From Geopsychrobacter sp. (GTDB lineage Bacteria; Desulfobacterota; Desulfuromonadia; Desulfuromonadales; Geopsychrobacteraceae), in the NCBI GenBank assembly GCA_021647445.1, contig JAKIUS010000060.1, forward strand, positions 1 to 7,820: a stretch of 7,820 bases of DNA, read 5' to 3'. Below are positions 7,331 through 7,820 of this stretch, in pieces. The position numbers and the translations under genes are program-made. The notes under the pieces were generated by a model. It made no database searches. It saw nothing but the letters and a program-made list of their open reading frames with translations, and was not told where the DNA came from. The stretch's first letter is position 1. Every line of letters begins with the position of its first letter.

Positions 7331-7820
7331 ATGCTCAAGGAACTCAATACGCAGAAGAGAGTTTTGATTGTCGCAGGCGAATCGTCCGGGGATTTGCATG
7401 GTGGCAACCTGATTCGTGCCGCGTGCGAGCAAAATCTCGAATTGCATTTTTATGGAGTGGGCGGTCAGCGGATGCGTGAGGCTGGTTGTGAGATCCTTTT
7501 CCCCGCCGAAGATCTGGCGGTCATGGGATTAGTTGAGGTGATCGGTCATCTGCCGACGATCCGCAATCGTTTCAAACGTCTTGAACGGCAGTTAAGGGGG
7601 GATAACAGGCCAGACTTGTTGCTGCTGGTCGATTATCCCGGTTTTAATTTGCGCCTGGCAAAGGTTGCACGCCAGGTCGGTGTGCCGGTTCTCTATTATA
7701 TTGCGCCCAAGGTTTGGGCCTGGAAGAAGGGCCGGATTAAGACCATTGGTGAACGGGTTGACCGGTTGGCGCTGATCTTTCCCTTCGAGCCGCCACTCTA
7801 TGCGGACCAGCCTGTGCAAG
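7331..7820 (+). CDS. lpxB: Lipid-A-disaccharide synthase LpxB (partial, 3' end outside window)
   Basis: The frame is open from ATG 7331 to the window edge, giving the first 163 residues of a protein usually near 380. LpxB is a GT19-family, GT-B-fold peripheral membrane glycosyltransferase. It joins UDP-2,3-diacylglucosamine and lipid X (2,3-diacylglucosamine 1-phosphate) into the lipid A disaccharide. GESSGDLHGGNLIRA (16-30) is the N-terminal signature. LAVMGLVEVIGHLP (62-75) follows, then VDYPGFNLRLAK (100-111), which corresponds to the conserved aspartate motif IDAPDFN of E. coli. IAPKVWAWKKGR (124-135) matches the YxxPxVWAWRxxR motif. AAAGGGG at 7320-7326 is only 4 nt from the ATG, a slightly short spacing. 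The gap from lpxA is 76 nt and contains a hairpin. No gene for the UDP-2,3-diacylglucosamine hydrolase lies between lpxA and lpxB. Confidence 0.94.
   Translation, partial: MLKELNTQKRVLIVAGESSGDLHGGNLIRAACEQNLELHFYGVGGQRMREAGCEILFPAEDLAVMGLVEVIGHLPTIRNRFKRLERQLRGDNRPDLLLLVDYPGFNLRLAKVARQVGVPVLYYIAPKVWAWKKGRIKTIGERVDRLALIFPFEPPLYADQPVQ

Overview
This window is an outer-membrane (OM) biogenesis gene cluster from a Gram-negative bacterium. All genes lie on the + strand and are tightly packed. The order is 3' end of lysS, lolC/E-type permease, lolD, bamA, skp/ompH, lpxD, fabZ, lpxA and the 5' part of lpxB. The lysS-lolC-lolD-bamA order, the moderate GC content and the protein sequences suggest a member of the Desulfuromonadales/Geobacterales (former Deltaproteobacteria). 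That placement comes from remembered gene order and not from a database search.

Region 1 (1-2095): the end of lysyl-tRNA synthetase is followed after 19 nt by a single LolC/LolE-family permease and its ATPase LolD, 8 nt apart. Together these should form the inner-membrane machine that releases lipoproteins to the periplasmic chaperone LolA. Region 2 (2096-2201): the widest gap in the window (106 nt, AT-rich). It holds a perfect TATAAT hexamer, a small inverted repeat and the bamA ribosome binding site, so it may carry an internal promoter. Region 3 (2202-4978): bamA, the OM beta-barrel insertase with five POTRA domains and a VRGF barrel motif, then skp/ompH, a periplasmic chaperone for unfolded OM proteins. 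Region 4 (4994-7820): lpxD, fabZ (ATGA overlap with lpxD), lpxA and lpxB for lipid A synthesis. FabZ competes with LpxA and LpxD for 3-hydroxyacyl-ACP. A strong 11-bp hairpin sits in the 76-nt gap between lpxA and lpxB.

The genes jointly supply three branches of OM assembly: lipoproteins (Lol), beta-barrel proteins (BAM/Skp) and lipopolysaccharide (Lpx). Every gene is intact except the two cut by the window edges. I see no mobile element, CRISPR array, tRNA/rRNA or unrecognised protein, and no gene-free stretch over 300 bases. I do not see a previously undescribed system. The items worth a second look are the lone LolC/E permease with a LolC-type Hook motif, the lpxA-lpxB hairpin with no lipid A hydrolase gene there, and the candidate bamA promoter region.
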